Shown here: positions 7,519 to 15,753 of the stretch, piece after piece
Numbering within the stretch: the first letter of the stretch is position 1
Layout of the letters: each line of letters starts with the position of its first letter
Assembly: GCA_900548595.1 (NCBI GenBank)
Contig: URLB01000024.1
Coordinates: forward strand, 1 to 19,084
Source: an uncultured Eubacteriales bacterium
Lineage (GTDB): Bacteria > Bacillota > Clostridia > Lachnospirales > Anaerotignaceae
DNA: 19,084 bases
Direction: 5' to 3'
Translations under genes and position numbers: made by a program
The notes under the pieces: generated by a model
Seen by the model: only the letters and a program-made list of their open reading frames with translations
The model's database searches: none
What the model was told of the DNA's origin: nothing

Positions 7519-7890
7519 ATGCTTATTTCAGAAGCTATAGAAATAACCGACAGGATAAAACCAAACGCATACGGCAGGGAAGAAAAAGTAAAATGGCTTT
7601 CCGATATAGATATGCAGATATATGAAGAAATTATAAAGACTCATATAGGAGATGAACGTATATTCAACGGTTATGACGGAGACACGGATATAAACGGAAC
7701 AGAGCTTTTAGCACAAAATCCATACGATGAACTGTATATACATGGACTGAAAAGACAAATAGACCTGAACAATGAGGAATATTCGAAATATAATAACGAC
7801 TGTTTGCTTTTTAACAGCGTTTATACAAACTTTTACGACTGGTACAACCGAAAATATATTAGCAAAGGTGAAGCCGCTTTTATATTATAA
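7519..7890 (+). CDS. Head-tail connector-like phage protein
   Basis: The 123-residue protein is largely helical. Its start (AIEITDRIKPNAYGREEKVKWLSDIDMQIYEEI) and middle (LLAQNPYDELYIHGLKRQIDLNNEEYSKYNND) follow the pattern of the adaptor proteins that sit under the portal in Gram-positive phages: aromatic, Asp/Asn-rich helices with a PYDELY turn. It would join the portal to the tail hub and seal the DNA-filled head. It lies between head and tail genes, consistent with that role. The ATG is preceded by AAGGGG at 7 nt. The function is inferred from pattern and position; no enzyme motif is present. Confidence 0.65.
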   Translation: MLISEAIEITDRIKPNAYGREEKVKWLSDIDMQIYEEIIKTHIGDERIFNGYDGDTDINGTELLAQNPYDELYIHGLKRQIDLNNEEYSKYNNDCLLFNSVYTNFYDWYNRKYISKGEAAFIL

Positions 7891-7926
7891 ATCTGCATTA
7901 AGGCTGATACGAAAGGGGGAAGAAAT

Positions 7927-9705
7927 ATGCTTTATCCGATAGTAAAAGAGACAAAAACTTATAATTTGATGACGACGGAATTCGGAGGGTATAATCACAG
8001 CCTAAAACCGAGAGAAGGCGAGTTTTTTGATACGGAAAATATTACAACGGATTATTCCCCCATAGCGTCCGGAAGAAAAAAAAGAGGGATTGTCCGCAGG
8101 TTGAATTCGCCCTCCGGTATGACGGCAAGGGATAGCCTTATATATGCGGATGGAGCGGATTTATATTATAACGGGAAAAAGGTTGACGGATTGGTTCTAT
8201 CGACAGAAAAAGAAAAATGCCCGAAGAAATTTGTAAGCATGGGAGCTTATTTATGTATATTTCCCGATAATCTTTATCTGAATACAGCCGATATGACGGA
8301 CTTCGGTTCTATGGAAATGAGCTGGGAAGCTGAGGAAAGTACTTCCGTAAAATATTCCATATGTAAAGGAGACGGAGCGGAATACGGAAAAACAACGGTA
8401 GCCGATGAAGCGCCTAAAGACGCGGAAAACGGGGATTTATGGATAGACAGTTCAACAGATACACATATTCTGAAACAATACTCTAAAAATATGAATATGT
8501 GGGTAGAAATAGCAACCGTATATGTGAAGATAGAGGCAAAGGGTATCGGACAAAGAATTGAAAAAGGAGACGGCATAAGAATAAGCGGATGCAAATACAG
8601 CGGCGAAAACGAATATATAAAAAAGCAGATAGAGGCTTTAAATTCAACGTTTACGGTAAAGGAACGCGGAGATAATCACATAGTTGTAACAGGTCTTCTT
8701 GATGAAACCTATACGCAGAACGGCGGAGTGAATGTAACAAGAAAGGTACCGAAAATGGACTATGTAACGGAGTGCCAAAACAGATTGTGGGGATGTTATT
8801 ACGGGTTAGAAGACGGAAAAACGGTGAACGAGATTTTCTGCTGCAAACTGGGAGATTTTAAAAATTGGGAAGTATACAGCGGTATATCTACAGACTCGTT
8901 TAAGGCGTCATGCGGAACGGACGGAGTATGGACAGGAGCTGTAACATATCTGGGATATCCTTTATTTTTTAAAGAAAATTATGTTCATAAGGTATATATA
9001 TCATCGGGAGGAGCGCACCAGATTGTAAGTATGGCGATAGACGGAGTGCAAAAGGGCTCAGACACTTCTTTCGCTATAGTCAACGATTATCTTTTCTACA
9101 AATCGAAAACGGGGATAAACCGCTTTGACGGAACGCAGGCGGTAAATATTTCGTCTGATTTGGGGAACGAACAGTATTGCGACGCTGTTGGCGGACGTTT
9201 GGGCGAAAAATATTATGTTTCAATGAAAGATATAAATGAAAAATGGCATTTATTTGTCTATGACGTAAAAAGAGGATTATGGATAAGAGAGGACAATACA
9301 ATGGCGTTATATTTTGCGGACATAGATAATGAACTTTATTATATAGACGGCGACAGCAATGAGCTGAAAACAATTAACGGTACGGAAGGCAAGGAAGAAG
9401 ATAAATTCCCATGGAAAATTGTTTTCGGAGATATAGGATACGAGTACTTTCAAAAGAAATATTTGTCCAGATTTAATATCAGAATGAGTCTTGAGGAAGA
9501 CGGATGGGCGGAAATATATACCGAATACGATTCAAACGGAATATGGGAAAAGAGAGGAACTATAAATGGTACGGGGATAAGCCGTACATTTACCTTGCCC
9601 ATAATACCGAGAAGATGCGACCATATAAGAATAAAAATAGAGGGTAGCGGTGAATTTAAATTGTATTCAATATCAAAAATATTGGAAATAGGTTCGGATA
9701 ATTAA
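7927..9705 (+). CDS. Tail hub/nozzle-like structural protein, beta-propeller type
   Basis: This 592-residue protein follows the connector and precedes fibre genes. It is strongly beta-rich, with many short strands ending in aromatic and Asp/Gly turns (RLWGCYYG, YLGYPLFFKENYVHKVYIS, DYLFYKSKTGINRFDG, GEKYYVSMKDINEKWHLFVYD, ALYFADIDNELYYIDGDSNEL). These repeated blades of ~40 residues from about 280 to 490 look like a beta-propeller, as in P22 gp10 and T7 gp12, the tubular/nozzle proteins of short tails. Residues about 140-250 may be an inserted domain. In a short-tailed particle it would form the tube below the connector and hold the fibres. It opens with an FGGYNHSLKPREGEFFDTENITTDYSP segment, common in this group. 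The identification is by fold pattern and gene order, not by a diagnostic motif. Confidence 0.6.
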   Translation: MLYPIVKETKTYNLMTTEFGGYNHSLKPREGEFFDTENITTDYSPIASGRKKRGIVRRLNSPSGMTARDSLIYADGADLYYNGKKVDGLVLSTEKEKCPKKFVSMGAYLCIFPDNLYLNTADMTDFGSMEMSWEAEESTSVKYSICKGDGAEYGKTTVADEAPKDAENGDLWIDSSTDTHILKQYSKNMNMWVEIATVYVKIEAKGIGQRIEKGDGIRISGCKYSGENEYIKKQIEALNSTFTVKERGDNHIVVTGLLDETYTQNGGVNVTRKVPKMDYVTECQNRLWGCYYGLEDGKTVNEIFCCKLGDFKNWEVYSGISTDSFKASCGTDGVWTGAVTYLGYPLFFKENYVHKVYISSGGAHQIVSMAIDGVQKGSDTSFAIVNDYLFYKSKTGINRFDGTQAVNISSDLGNEQYCDAVGGRLGEKYYVSMKDINEKWHLFVYDVKRGLWIREDNTMALYFADIDNELYYIDGDSNELKTINGTEGKEEDKFPWKIVFGDIGYEYFQKKYLSRFNIRMSLEEDGWAEIYTEYDSNGIWEKRGTINGTGISRTFTLPIIPRRCDHIRIKIEGSGEFKLYSISKILEIGSDN

Positions 9706-9728
9706 TTGTATAAAAGAGGTGAGTAAGT

Positions 9729-11072
9729 ATGCCTATGTATTTAAGTACTCCTCCTGCGATTATGGGAAATGAGAAAGAACAGCTAAACCAATTGAGAAGT
9801 TATGTTTTTCAAACAGTGGAGGCGCTGAACATAGGAATGAAAGACATGAGCGCCGAGGGTGTACTGGAAGAAATAAACGGAGCTGTTACGGCGGAGGGGA
9901 ATGAAGATGAAGAAGATAAAAGTATTTTGGCAACCCATAACAACATACGTTCACTAATCACAAAAACAGCGGACTATGCAATAAAGAACAGCGAGGAGTT
10001 TAAAAAAATATTAAAAAGCGAATACAGCGCCTCATCAGATTTCGGAGAACTGGCGGAAAAGCTTGAAAACGAAATAACGGCAAATGCCGAAGGAATAAAT
10101 CAGCTTTTCAGATATACTTCGGGAATACGGTCGGAATTCGGGGATTTTTCCACTACAAGCGAGCAGTACATAAAAACGGGACTTTTATACTATGATGACG
10201 CAGGCGCGCCGGTATTCGGCGTGGGTGTGGGAAACCTTTCAACAAAAATAGACGCAAACGGAAAGACGGTACTGGACAAACAAAACCTGCTGACAACAAC
10301 AACGGCGGAAGAAATAGCATTTTGGAACGGCGGACAGAAAATAGCATATATAAACGCAAACAAAATGTATTTTCCATCGGGCAGTCTGACAGCCTATGAA
10401 GCCGACATAAGCGGAAAAATAACCGCCACATCAGGTGAAATAGGACATTGTAAAATAACGGACTGCGAGCTTATGGGAAGCCTGAGCGTTTATCCGAAAA
10501 GCGGAGACACCGCAAGAAAAGGAATAATGGGATTTGACACATATCAGGATCACTTCGGAGATATGAGAGAAGCTCTTCTTATTAAGCATGAGGTGGGAAA
10601 TACATTTATATCTGTCGACAACCTATATACAACTATAGGATTTGACAACGGAAGTATTCTGAGCCATGTGGAGTGTGCCAGAACAGGATTAACAATGCAG
10701 TCGTTTGAACTGCCGTCTTCGGGAAGCTATGACGACGCAGGGAACGCTGCCTCAATAGTAATGACCGCTAAAGACATAACAATAGCGCATAAGTTTATAC
10801 ATACAAGCAGCGCAGGCAAGGAAAGGCCGATGAGCAATACATTGTTATTCGGAAATGAAACTGTATCGTTTATATGCAATGATGACGGAGACGAGAGCGG
10901 ATTTGTATTTGACGGAAGCAGATTAGAGCCGATAAACAATACGGCTAACTATTATCTCGGAAACAGCGACAACAGGTTCAAAAGGCTATACTGCGATGAT
11001 ATAAGGATATATGTAAGCGACAGCGAATATTATAACGCCGATGATATACTGACGGCATGCGGACTGATATAA
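9729..11072 (+). CDS. Large tail/fibre protein
   Basis: The 447-residue protein has an N-terminal helical region (about 15-130, amphipathic, with Ile-Thr/Asn/Glu spacing suited to a trimeric coiled coil). A GLLYYDDAGAPVFGVGVG segment follows, then EEIAFWNGGQKIAYINANKMYFPSGSLTA (about 198-226), a pattern frequent in tail-tip and fibre proteins of Gram-positive phages. The C-terminal half is beta-rich with many Gly/Asp turns and ends in a short NRFKRLYCDD element typical of fibre ends. No peptidase or glycanase motif is visible, so it is called structural. It probably forms the base of the fibre or the tail tip and directs host contact. GAGGTGA precedes the ATG. Confidence 0.6.
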   Translation: MPMYLSTPPAIMGNEKEQLNQLRSYVFQTVEALNIGMKDMSAEGVLEEINGAVTAEGNEDEEDKSILATHNNIRSLITKTADYAIKNSEEFKKILKSEYSASSDFGELAEKLENEITANAEGINQLFRYTSGIRSEFGDFSTTSEQYIKTGLLYYDDAGAPVFGVGVGNLSTKIDANGKTVLDKQNLLTTTTAEEIAFWNGGQKIAYINANKMYFPSGSLTAYEADISGKITATSGEIGHCKITDCELMGSLSVYPKSGDTARKGIMGFDTYQDHFGDMREALLIKHEVGNTFISVDNLYTTIGFDNGSILSHVECARTGLTMQSFELPSSGSYDDAGNAASIVMTAKDITIAHKFIHTSSAGKERPMSNTLLFGNETVSFICNDDGDESGFVFDGSRLEPINNTANYYLGNSDNRFKRLYCDDIRIYVSDSEYYNADDILTACGLI

Positions 11073-11084
11073 AGGGGTGATTTT

Positions 11085-11282
11085 ATGAATAAACCGGCTT
11101 CTGTAGCGATAAAAGAATTTGAGATAAACATGGAAAAATGTATAAACGAAAGCGGATTGCCGCCTATAGTCGTTGAAATGATAATGAGAGGATATTACAT
11201 ACAGATAAAAGAAATGGCAAAAAGACAAACGGAAGAGGAAGAGAAAGCCTTTAAAAGAGGGGTGAAGGAAAATGGCAAGTGA
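11085..11282 (+). CDS. Small helical phage protein
   Basis: This 65-residue protein is essentially two helices joined by a GLPPIV turn, with a Lys/Glu-rich C-terminal helix. Short proteins of this shape regularly sit before the ejection-type protein in Clostridia phages; no function is known. Its stop codon lies inside the next gene (11-bp overlap), so translation is likely coupled. AGGGGTGA precedes the ATG. Confidence 0.65.
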   Translation: MNKPASVAIKEFEINMEKCINESGLPPIVVEMIMRGYYIQIKEMAKRQTEEEEKAFKRGVKENGK

Positions 11283-12489
11283 TTTGATGAATGTGGGCGC
11301 TACGGGAAAGTATTATAAGGTACAGTCAAACGGTAAGGCACAGGCAGGATTAAGCGTTGGGGACAGAGTTGTAACGAACAGCGGAACGTATCAGATACTT
11401 GATGTAAACGCCGACGGAAGCTATAAGTCGGCTTTATACGACGAAAACATGACGACAAAAAACTATACCGGAAAGTATGCAAACGGATATAATCCTTATT
11501 CAAATGCAACTTCGCTCAGTGATGAAACGAAAAATAATATTAAAGATTTGTACAACGGCGGATATGAGGCTGATAAATATAAAGAAAAATATGAAGAAAT
11601 AAATTCAAAGAGACCTGATAAATATGAGAGCGCCTACAAAGAGCAGATAAACGACATATTGGAAAAATTGGAGAACAGAGAAGAGTTTTCATATGATTTA
11701 AATTCCGATATGTTGTATCAACAGTATAAAAACCAATATGTAAGCCTAGGACAAACCGCCATGAGCGATACAATGGGACAGGCCGCGGGACTAACGGGAG
11801 GATATGGAAATACATACGCCTATTCTGCCGGGGCGGCAGCATACAACAACTATATTCAGCAGCTGAATAATATGATTCCGGAGCTTTATAAAAATGCAAG
11901 GGAGTCTTATCAGGAAGAGGGAAATGAATTATACAGACTTTATTCGCTTTATGTAAATGCCGAAAAGAGCGACTATGAGAAATACAGAGATGATGTAAAC
12001 GATTGGCAGTCCGAAAGAGATTACTATTACAAGGAATATCGTGATGAAATAGACAGGGAACGGAGCGATTACTTTAATAAGCTTTCTATAATGCAGGACG
12101 CAGCAAAAACAGAAAGCAGCGACTACTGGAAAAATATTGAGAATGAAAACGAAAAATGGAATCAAAACTTTAAAGAAAAACAGTTTGAATATGAGAAATA
12201 TCTTGACGGACTGAAAAATACTTCAGTAAAAACATCGAAAACATCATCAAAGGGGAAAAAGGCAACTGCTTCCATATATGACGACGCTCTTCAGGCCTTT
12301 AATGACGGTGGGGAAAACGGTCTTATGATGATAGCCGACAAACTTAGCGGAAGCGGATATGACAAAAGCTCGATAGATGACGTCTTGCAGTATGCCAGAA
12401 GATACGGTAAGAAATCGGACAAAAAAAGCTCATCGGGAAAAGCGGGTTTTAATTCGGTACTGGTAGACTTATTTAACTACAGGGGGTAG
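11272..12489 (+). CDS. Probable internal virion/ejection protein
   Basis: The 405-residue protein starts with a small beta domain (about 13-65, KYYKVQSNGKAQAGLSVGDRV). A helical region follows with FSYDLNSDMLYQQYKNQYVSLGQTAM-DTMGQAAGLTGGYGNTYA (about 139-184), a block found widely in Gram-positive short-tailed phages. After it come long Tyr/Glu/Lys-rich coiled coils to about 310, a Ser/Thr/Lys linker, and a small C-terminal helical region. Such Gly-rich plus coiled-coil proteins are thought to be packed in the head and ejected to carry DNA through the envelope. No peptidoglycan hydrolase motif was seen. The start (ATG 11272) lies within the previous gene, with a GGGGTGA site in front. The family role is inferred, not demonstrated. 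Confidence 0.6.
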   Translation: MASDLMNVGATGKYYKVQSNGKAQAGLSVGDRVVTNSGTYQILDVNADGSYKSALYDENMTTKNYTGKYANGYNPYSNATSLSDETKNNIKDLYNGGYEADKYKEKYEEINSKRPDKYESAYKEQINDILEKLENREEFSYDLNSDMLYQQYKNQYVSLGQTAMSDTMGQAAGLTGGYGNTYAYSAGAAAYNNYIQQLNNMIPELYKNARESYQEEGNELYRLYSLYVNAEKSDYEKYRDDVNDWQSERDYYYKEYRDEIDRERSDYFNKLSIMQDAAKTESSDYWKNIENENEKWNQNFKEKQFEYEKYLDGLKNTSVKTSKTSSKGKKATASIYDDALQAFNDGGENGLMMIADKLSGSGYDKSSIDDVLQYARRYGKKSDKKSSSGKAGFNSVLVDLFNYRG

Positions 12490-12495
12490 GCGTAT

Positions 12496-12843
12496 ATGGC
12501 TAAAATAGAAGCTGCACTTCCAAGCCCGAGGATTACGAACGGAATAATAGCATGGTATTGTATGGACGAGTTTGAAATCGGTCTGAGCATTAAACTATAC
12601 GACGCAGACGGGGAGGAAATAAGTTTAGGCACGGAGGATACCGTAGAAGTAATTATAAAAAATAACAGAGGCGAGGATGTAAAGACGTTTGAGTTTACAG
12701 ATGTAAAAGAAAACTTTATTAATTTGGTTTTCAATAAAGATGAAACGATTTTATTTGACGTAGGAACATATTTTTATGACATAAGGATTTTGGGAAAATA
12801 TAATCGTACAATTGTAAAAAACAATATTATTAAAGTTGAGTGA
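12496..12843 (+). CDS. Small tail/baseplate-like beta-sandwich protein
   Basis: The 115-residue protein is predicted to be mostly strands: IGLSIKLYDADGEEISL, DTVEVIIKNNRGEDVKTFEFTDV, INLVFN, VGTYFYDIRILGKY. The pattern fits the small domain that begins many Gram-positive phage baseplate and fibre proteins (similar to the BppU N-terminal fold) and would anchor fibres to the tail. It is followed without a gap by the next tail gene. No catalytic motif is present. Confidence 0.55.
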   Translation: MAKIEAALPSPRITNGIIAWYCMDEFEIGLSIKLYDADGEEISLGTEDTVEVIIKNNRGEDVKTFEFTDVKENFINLVFNKDETILFDVGTYFYDIRILGKYNRTIVKNNIIKVE

Positions 12844-12853
12844 GGTGAAAGAG

Positions 12854-13216
12854 ATGAACAAAAAAATTGACGGAGTAATAGAAGCAGTTTTGAAACCGTC
12901 AATATCGGCTTCCGTTTACGGGTTAATCGGAAGAGGCGTTTCCGATATAAAATCCAATGACCGCGGAGAGATTATATTTATAATGTCAGACGGAACGGAA
13001 ATAAATATCGGGAATTTGACAGGTTTATCTTTGCCGCATGCCTCTGAGGATATATTGGGAGGAATAAAGGTCGGAAAAAATCTGAAAATAGATGAAAACG
13101 GAATATTATCGGTTGACATAACGGATAAAGTTTCCGAGGACAATACAAAGCCTGTTACAAGCGGAGCAGTATATACGGAAGTCGGAAATATAGAGTCTCT
13201 TCTTAAAGCATTATAA
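12854..13216 (+). CDS. Short phage tail/fibre protein
   Basis: The 120-residue protein carries two short patterns typical of Gram-positive tail fibres: SEDILGGIKVGKNLKIDENGILSV (about 70-93) and DNTKPVTSGAVYTEVGNIESLL near the end. It would be a fibre segment or adaptor. The ATG at 12854 is used rather than the TTG at 12836, because GAGGTG (12842-12847) sits 6 nt before it and overlaps the stop of the previous gene, a sign of coupled translation. Confidence 0.65.
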   Translation: MNKKIDGVIEAVLKPSISASVYGLIGRGVSDIKSNDRGEIIFIMSDGTEINIGNLTGLSLPHASEDILGGIKVGKNLKIDENGILSVDITDKVSEDNTKPVTSGAVYTEVGNIESLLKAL

Positions 13217-13229
13217 AAGGAGGAAAAAT

Positions 13230-13889
13230 ATGAGCATATCGGAACAGATTACAAGATTACAGGGGTTGAGAGACAGACAGAGAGCAAAACTTGGCGGAAT
13301 GAGCATTACAGAACCTGCGGCGACACTGGAGGAGTGTACGGAAGCGATAGAGAGCATAGCTGACAACGGAGCGGTAAGCAAAAAATTAGATATATCAACA
13401 GCAAGCTATGCTATACCTAAAGGCTATCATAACGGAAACGGAACTGTAAACATAGAGCTTGAGGAAAAAACAATAACTGCCAACGGAATTGTAACGCCTA
13501 CGGCAGGAAAAGTAATATCAAAAGTAACGGTAAATGTTGAAAATGCGCCTACATTACAGGAGAAGAGCATAATTCCGACAAAATCTCAGCAGGATGTTAC
13601 ACCTGACGAGGGATACGACGGCCTTTCAAAGGTAAGCGTAGAAGCTATACCGAAAAATTATGCCGATATTTCAGGCACAACGGCAACAGCTGCGGACGTA
13701 CTGGCAAACAAAATATTTACAGACGGCAGCGGAGCGGAAAAAGCCGGAACTATGGTCAATAATGGAGCTGTTAAAGCTACGATTGACGGCATGAATACAA
13801 CTGGTTATACAATTCCTTTAGGATTCCACAGTGGAGAAGGAACCGTAACGATTACAAACGATATAGAGACAGCGTTGGCGGCAATTTAA
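13230..13889 (+). CDS. Phage tail fibre protein with internal repeats
   Basis: The 219-residue protein has a helical N-terminus (MSISEQITRLQGLRDRQRAKL, about 1-21) followed by beta repeats. One motif occurs twice: AIPKGYHNGNGTVNI (about 61-75) and TIPLGFHSGEGTVTI (about 197-211), flanking two IxPTxx-QDVTPDEGYDGLSKVSV-like segments (about 79-135). These short Gly/Thr repeats are common in fibres of Clostridia phages. The C-terminus ends in a short helix (IETALAAI). The gene is followed by a 49-residue ORF whose start resembles its own. Confidence 0.65.
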   Translation: MSISEQITRLQGLRDRQRAKLGGMSITEPAATLEECTEAIESIADNGAVSKKLDISTASYAIPKGYHNGNGTVNIELEEKTITANGIVTPTAGKVISKVTVNVENAPTLQEKSIIPTKSQQDVTPDEGYDGLSKVSVEAIPKNYADISGTTATAADVLANKIFTDGSGAEKAGTMVNNGAVKATIDGMNTTGYTIPLGFHSGEGTVTITNDIETALAAI

Positions 13890-13904
13890 GGCGGTGCGGC
13901 GTAA

Positions 13905-14054
13905 ATGAGTATACAAAGCGAAATAAACAGGATAAATAACGAGGTTGCGGAACAAAAATTATTAATCGGCGAAATAGAAAAGATATTGGAAACAGCAGGA
14001 GAATTGCTCGGCGATAAAATCTATAACAATATACATATTGTAAGGGAGAGATGA
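13905..14054 (+). CDS. Small coiled-coil protein, 49 residues, between fibre genes
   Basis: The ATG at 13905 opens a 49-residue frame ending at TGA 14052-14054, four bases before the next gene and 15 bases after the fibre gene. AAGGCGGTG lies 9-10 nt upstream. The product (MSIQSEINRINNEVAEQKLL...) is a single charged helix with heptad spacing (Ile, Val, Leu) and starts like the preceding fibre protein (MSI then an acidic/helical run). It may be a separated assembly helix, a fibre chaperone, or unannotated tail filler. It fills the gap with the same strand, spacing and composition as its neighbours, so it is probably translated. Confidence 0.5.
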   Translation: MSIQSEINRINNEVAEQKLLIGEIEKILETAGELLGDKIYNNIHIVRER

Positions 14055-14057
14055 AAG

Positions 14058-15011
14058 ATGTCCACACCTATTGAAATAAATACGGATATGCTTAAAAACC
14101 TGAAAACAAAAGCGGAGCATACGGCTCAATGTTTATCAAACAATAATGAAAGCATTAAAAAGCTTATCGAAAGGACAGTAAGCGAATTTGTAATACCCGA
14201 AGGAGTCAAAAAAATAGGAAGCGACGCATTTTATCAATGTGAAAATTTAACAGAAATAAGGTTTCCGAACAGTATAGAAGTAATAGGGGACGGAGCTTTC
14301 AGCGGCTGTATTGAACTTAGAATGAGCGAGCTTCCCGAAACTATAGCAAGTATAGGAACCGGAGCTTTCAGCAGATGTGCAAAAATAAATCCGTCGTCAT
14401 TGCCCCCAAATATAACTGTTATAGAAACGGGAACTTTTAACGAGTGTACGGGAATGACTTTGGAAAAACTTCCCGACGGCATAACAGAACTCGGTACAAG
14501 TTGTTTTACAGGGTGTACGGCTCTCGCATTAACATCGCTTCCAAACGGGATAACGAGCATAGGAAACAGCGCCTTTACAGGCTGTACAAAGTTAGCGTTG
14601 ACACAACTGCCGCAGGGAATAAAGGAAATAAACAGCAATGTTTTCAGAAATTGCATAAATATAAAGCTGACAGAATTACCGCAGGGGATAACCAAAATAG
14701 GCAGTAATGCTTTTTATGGCTGCGAGGGGATAAGTTTGAGAGAATTACCTGAAAAACTGACCAATATCGGCGGTATAGCCTTTTATGGCTGTACTAAACT
14801 GACCAAAATATGGATTTCCAAAAACTGCACGACAATATCTGCATCAAGTTATTCCAATGCGCCTTTTTATAAATGCGCGAATCTTAAGGATATATATACA
14901 GACGCAGCTGAAAAGCCAAGCGGCTGGGGAAAATATTTTAATTATACGGACAGCGGAAAACAGGCGACTGTACACTACGGAGTTTCCAAGACCGAATTTA
15001 ATAAGATTTAA
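14058..15011 (+). CDS. BspA-type leucine-rich repeat (LRR_5) protein at distal end of the fibre cluster
   Basis: The 317-residue protein has an N-terminal helix (about 1-35) and about nine regular 23-residue repeats (about 45-250) of the form LPxGITxIGxxAFxGCxxLxL, then an irregular one (NCTTISASS..KCANLKDIYT) and a short cap. This is the LRR_5/BspA pattern. BspA-like proteins bind surfaces, fibronectin or host components. There is no signal peptide, LPXTG or SLH domain, so it is not a normal cell-surface BspA. In this position it is more likely the tip or receptor-binding part of a tail fibre. It is the last gene of the island, four bases after the small ORF. The first repeat is the most typical, and the LxLTxLP spacing of later ones suggests expansion. 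Confidence 0.85.
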   Translation: MSTPIEINTDMLKNLKTKAEHTAQCLSNNNESIKKLIERTVSEFVIPEGVKKIGSDAFYQCENLTEIRFPNSIEVIGDGAFSGCIELRMSELPETIASIGTGAFSRCAKINPSSLPPNITVIETGTFNECTGMTLEKLPDGITELGTSCFTGCTALALTSLPNGITSIGNSAFTGCTKLALTQLPQGIKEINSNVFRNCINIKLTELPQGITKIGSNAFYGCEGISLRELPEKLTNIGGIAFYGCTKLTKIWISKNCTTISASSYSNAPFYKCANLKDIYTDAAEKPSGWGKYFNYTDSGKQATVHYGVSKTEFNKI

Positions 15012-15067
15012 TTGTGAACTGTCGATTATTCAACTGTTTTTTACAGTATCATCTAATATATAAAAAG

Positions 15068-15103
15068 TCGGAGAGGCATTAAAAATATATAATGCTTCTC
15101 CGA
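15068..15103 (-). terminator. Intrinsic terminator of the ferredoxin operon (possibly bidirectional)
   Basis: A 13-bp stem (TCGGAGAGGCATT with AATGCTTCTCCGA, one G-U) has a 10-nt loop. Read on the minus strand, CTTTTTAT follows the stem, so it terminates the 4Fe-4S operon. On the plus strand an A+T-rich stretch without a proper U-run follows, so it may also stop island transcription weakly. The rest of 15012-15183 holds no gene. Confidence 0.7.
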
Positions 15104-15183
15104 AAATTATATTATCCGTATTTAAGACCACAGTTAAAAAACAAAAATATTTATTTATAAATATAATTTTTGCTTAAAATATA

Positions 15184-15753
15184 TTATTTTTTAATTTTGC
15201 AGATAGCTTGAGTCATTGTACCCATTGGGCAGAAAGTACACCATGAGCGAGGTTTATAAAGAACCATTACAATAAGACCTAAAAGCATTGATGTAAGCAT
15301 AATACTGTAGAATCCAAAGCTGAATTGTGCAACCCAATTAGGAACTATTCCGGCAGTATAGGTCCAGCTCCATGGAATGCGAACAGTCCAAAATAATTTG
15401 ATAGATTCTTTGAGACTTTCGGCACCGGAACCGACAAGCCAAGTTTGGAACAACATATTGGCAAACATTGCAAGAAAAAATATAAGAAAGCCGTAACGGA
15501 ACCATTTTGAGGACATCCAAGAGGGAGTTTTACGATTACGAGAGCATTTGTATGTCCCTCCGAGCTGCTGTAAAAGTTGACCTCTTCCGCAATAACGGTT
15601 ACAGAAGTTTTTGTTTCCTTTGAAAACAGCAAAACCGAGAGGAATGAGAAAATCGATCATACCTAACCAGGCAAAAAGGATGTTAAAGAAACCTAAAGCA
15701 AAATAAATAATTGACCAAATCCATAAATAATCATACCAGTGTTTCTTTTTCAT
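15184..15753 (-). CDS. Membrane protein with cysteine motifs (Fer4_5-like 4Fe-4S binding)
   Basis: The 189-residue protein has about four membrane segments (about 8-30, 31-45, 86-106, 141-167). Two cysteine motifs could hold iron-sulfur clusters: C51-NRY-C55 (CNRYCGRGQ) after the second segment, and C172-TF-C175-P (WCTFCPMGT) near the C-terminus; C70 is a third possibility. The layout recalls Fer4_5 membrane proteins of the NapH/NosR/CcoG group, which pass electrons between quinol or ferredoxin and another partner. The ATG at 15753 is chosen because AAGGAGG lies 7 nt before it; a longer reading frame extends upstream but only as a shadow of the ferredoxin gene. The start overlaps the ferredoxin stop as ATGA, so the two products are translationally coupled and probably act together. 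The electron acceptor is not known. Confidence 0.75.
   Translation of the reverse strand: MKKKHWYDYLWIWSIIYFALGFFNILFAWLGMIDFLIPLGFAVFKGNKNFCNRYCGRGQLLQQLGGTYKCSRNRKTPSWMSSKWFRYGFLIFFLAMFANMLFQTWLVGSGAESLKESIKLFWTVRIPWSWTYTAGIVPNWVAQFSFGFYSIMLTSMLLGLIVMVLYKPRSWCTFCPMGTMTQAICKIKK

Noticed and set aside
14058..15011. CRISPR-like or diversity-generating retroelement signal in the repeated region
   Set aside because: The periodicity is that of coding leucine-rich repeats (69 bp per unit, diverged); no reverse transcriptase, template repeat or spacer pattern is present.
1958..15183. Attachment-site direct repeats around the phage block
   Set aside because: Only a short TTAATTG match was found at both ends, which is expected by chance in A+T-rich DNA; no tRNA or gene end is duplicated.
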